DNA of 12,627 nt from Candidatus Diapherotrites archaeon CG08_land_8_20_14_0_20_34_12 (lineage in GTDB: Archaea > Iainarchaeota > Iainarchaeia > Iainarchaeales > 0-14-0-20-34-12), in NCBI GenBank assembly GCA_002779065.1, contig PEXL01000003.1, positions 814-13,440 of the forward strand, written 5' to 3'. The notes beneath the pieces are model-generated. The model saw only the letters and a list, made by a program, of their open reading frames with translations. It had not been told where the DNA came from and searched no databases. Below, piece by piece: positions 12,537 through 12,627 of this stretch (its first letter is position 1; every line of letters starts with the position of its first letter). The translations under genes were made by a program, and so were the position numbers.

Positions 12537-12627
12537 TACGTATACCACCTCAATTTTTCATAACAAGTGTAATAGCTAACAGGATTAAATTTTTGAGGAT
12601 TGCTTCTATGATTCCTCATTATGCTGT
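12536..12627 (-). CDS. Possible 3' end of an upstream gene (partial)
   Basis: The minus-strand frame entering at the right edge stays open for 29 codons (ending EKLRWYT) and stops at TAA 12538-12536. The stop shares one base with the next ATG (TAATG), a common operon junction, and the next gene's Shine-Dalgarno sequence would lie inside this tail. The other two minus-strand frames hit stops within about 25 bases of the edge. Thirty open codons can occur by chance, and no family can be read from this stretch. If it is not a gene, the stretch is the 5' region of the operon. Confidence 0.35.
   Translation of the reverse strand, partial: SIMRNHRSNPQKFNPVSYYTCYEKLRWYT
12545..12552 (-). promoter_or_regulatory. 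Shine-Dalgarno sequence that sets the start of the 204-residue gene
   Basis: TGAGGTGG on the minus strand with an 8-base spacer to the ATG at 12536. The alternative GTG start at 12548 is part of this site and has none of its own, so the ATG is chosen. Confidence 0.7.

Noticed and set aside
12537..12548. GTG start extending the 204-residue protein by four residues
   Set aside because: The GTG is part of the Shine-Dalgarno sequence for the ATG at 12536, and the extension MVYV would precede a complete signal peptide.
12595..12617. GAGGA...TCCTC inverted repeat near the right edge as a terminator
   Set aside because: The stem is only five base pairs, no T tract follows on either strand, and it may lie within a coding tail.

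Overview
The window reads as archaeal DNA, most likely from a small-genome DPANN-type archaeon; the phylum is a guess. The evidence is an archaeosortase/exosortase-family membrane peptidase, an AbrB-type regulator with a zinc ribbon, AT-rich intergenic DNA with TATATAAA or TTTAAATA boxes about 25 bases upstream of start codons (leaderless or nearly leaderless transcripts), and an N-terminal prepilin-type signal. All supported genes lie on the minus strand, so transcription runs from high to low coordinates. No RNA gene, CRISPR array or insertion sequence was seen.

In transcription order: a possible gene tail at the right edge; a 204-residue secreted protein with a C-terminal membrane anchor; an archaeosortase-family protein that overlaps it by 20 bases; and a 112-residue zinc-ribbon/AbrB protein. 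These last three have clear Shine-Dalgarno sequences and look like one operon. A 201-base intergenic region follows, carrying a nested inverted repeat and several TATA boxes. Next comes one giant gene (8,658 bases, 2,885 residues) filling about 69% of the window, then a 134-base region with operator-like repeats, an AAA ATPase of the DUF4143 type, and the 5' part of a pilin-like gene that runs off the left edge.

The giant protein is the centrepiece. It has a short cytoplasmic head, one membrane helix, a string of carboxypeptidase-regulatory-like or Ig-like beta domains, two copies of a Cys-paired beta domain, a Cys-rich middle, an Ala-rich helical region bracketed by two Gly/Trp-rich hydrophobic segments, two EF-hand/dockerin-like calcium loops, and a C-terminal domain that resembles a lysozyme-like (SLT) fold whose catalytic Glu position appears to be Ala. 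The working picture, an inference, is a cell-surface module: a giant anchored surface protein possibly used for contact with other cells, a sortase-like enzyme with a neighbouring candidate substrate, a local DNA-binding regulator, and a pilin-like protein. The ATPase looks like an independent single-gene unit with its own promoter.
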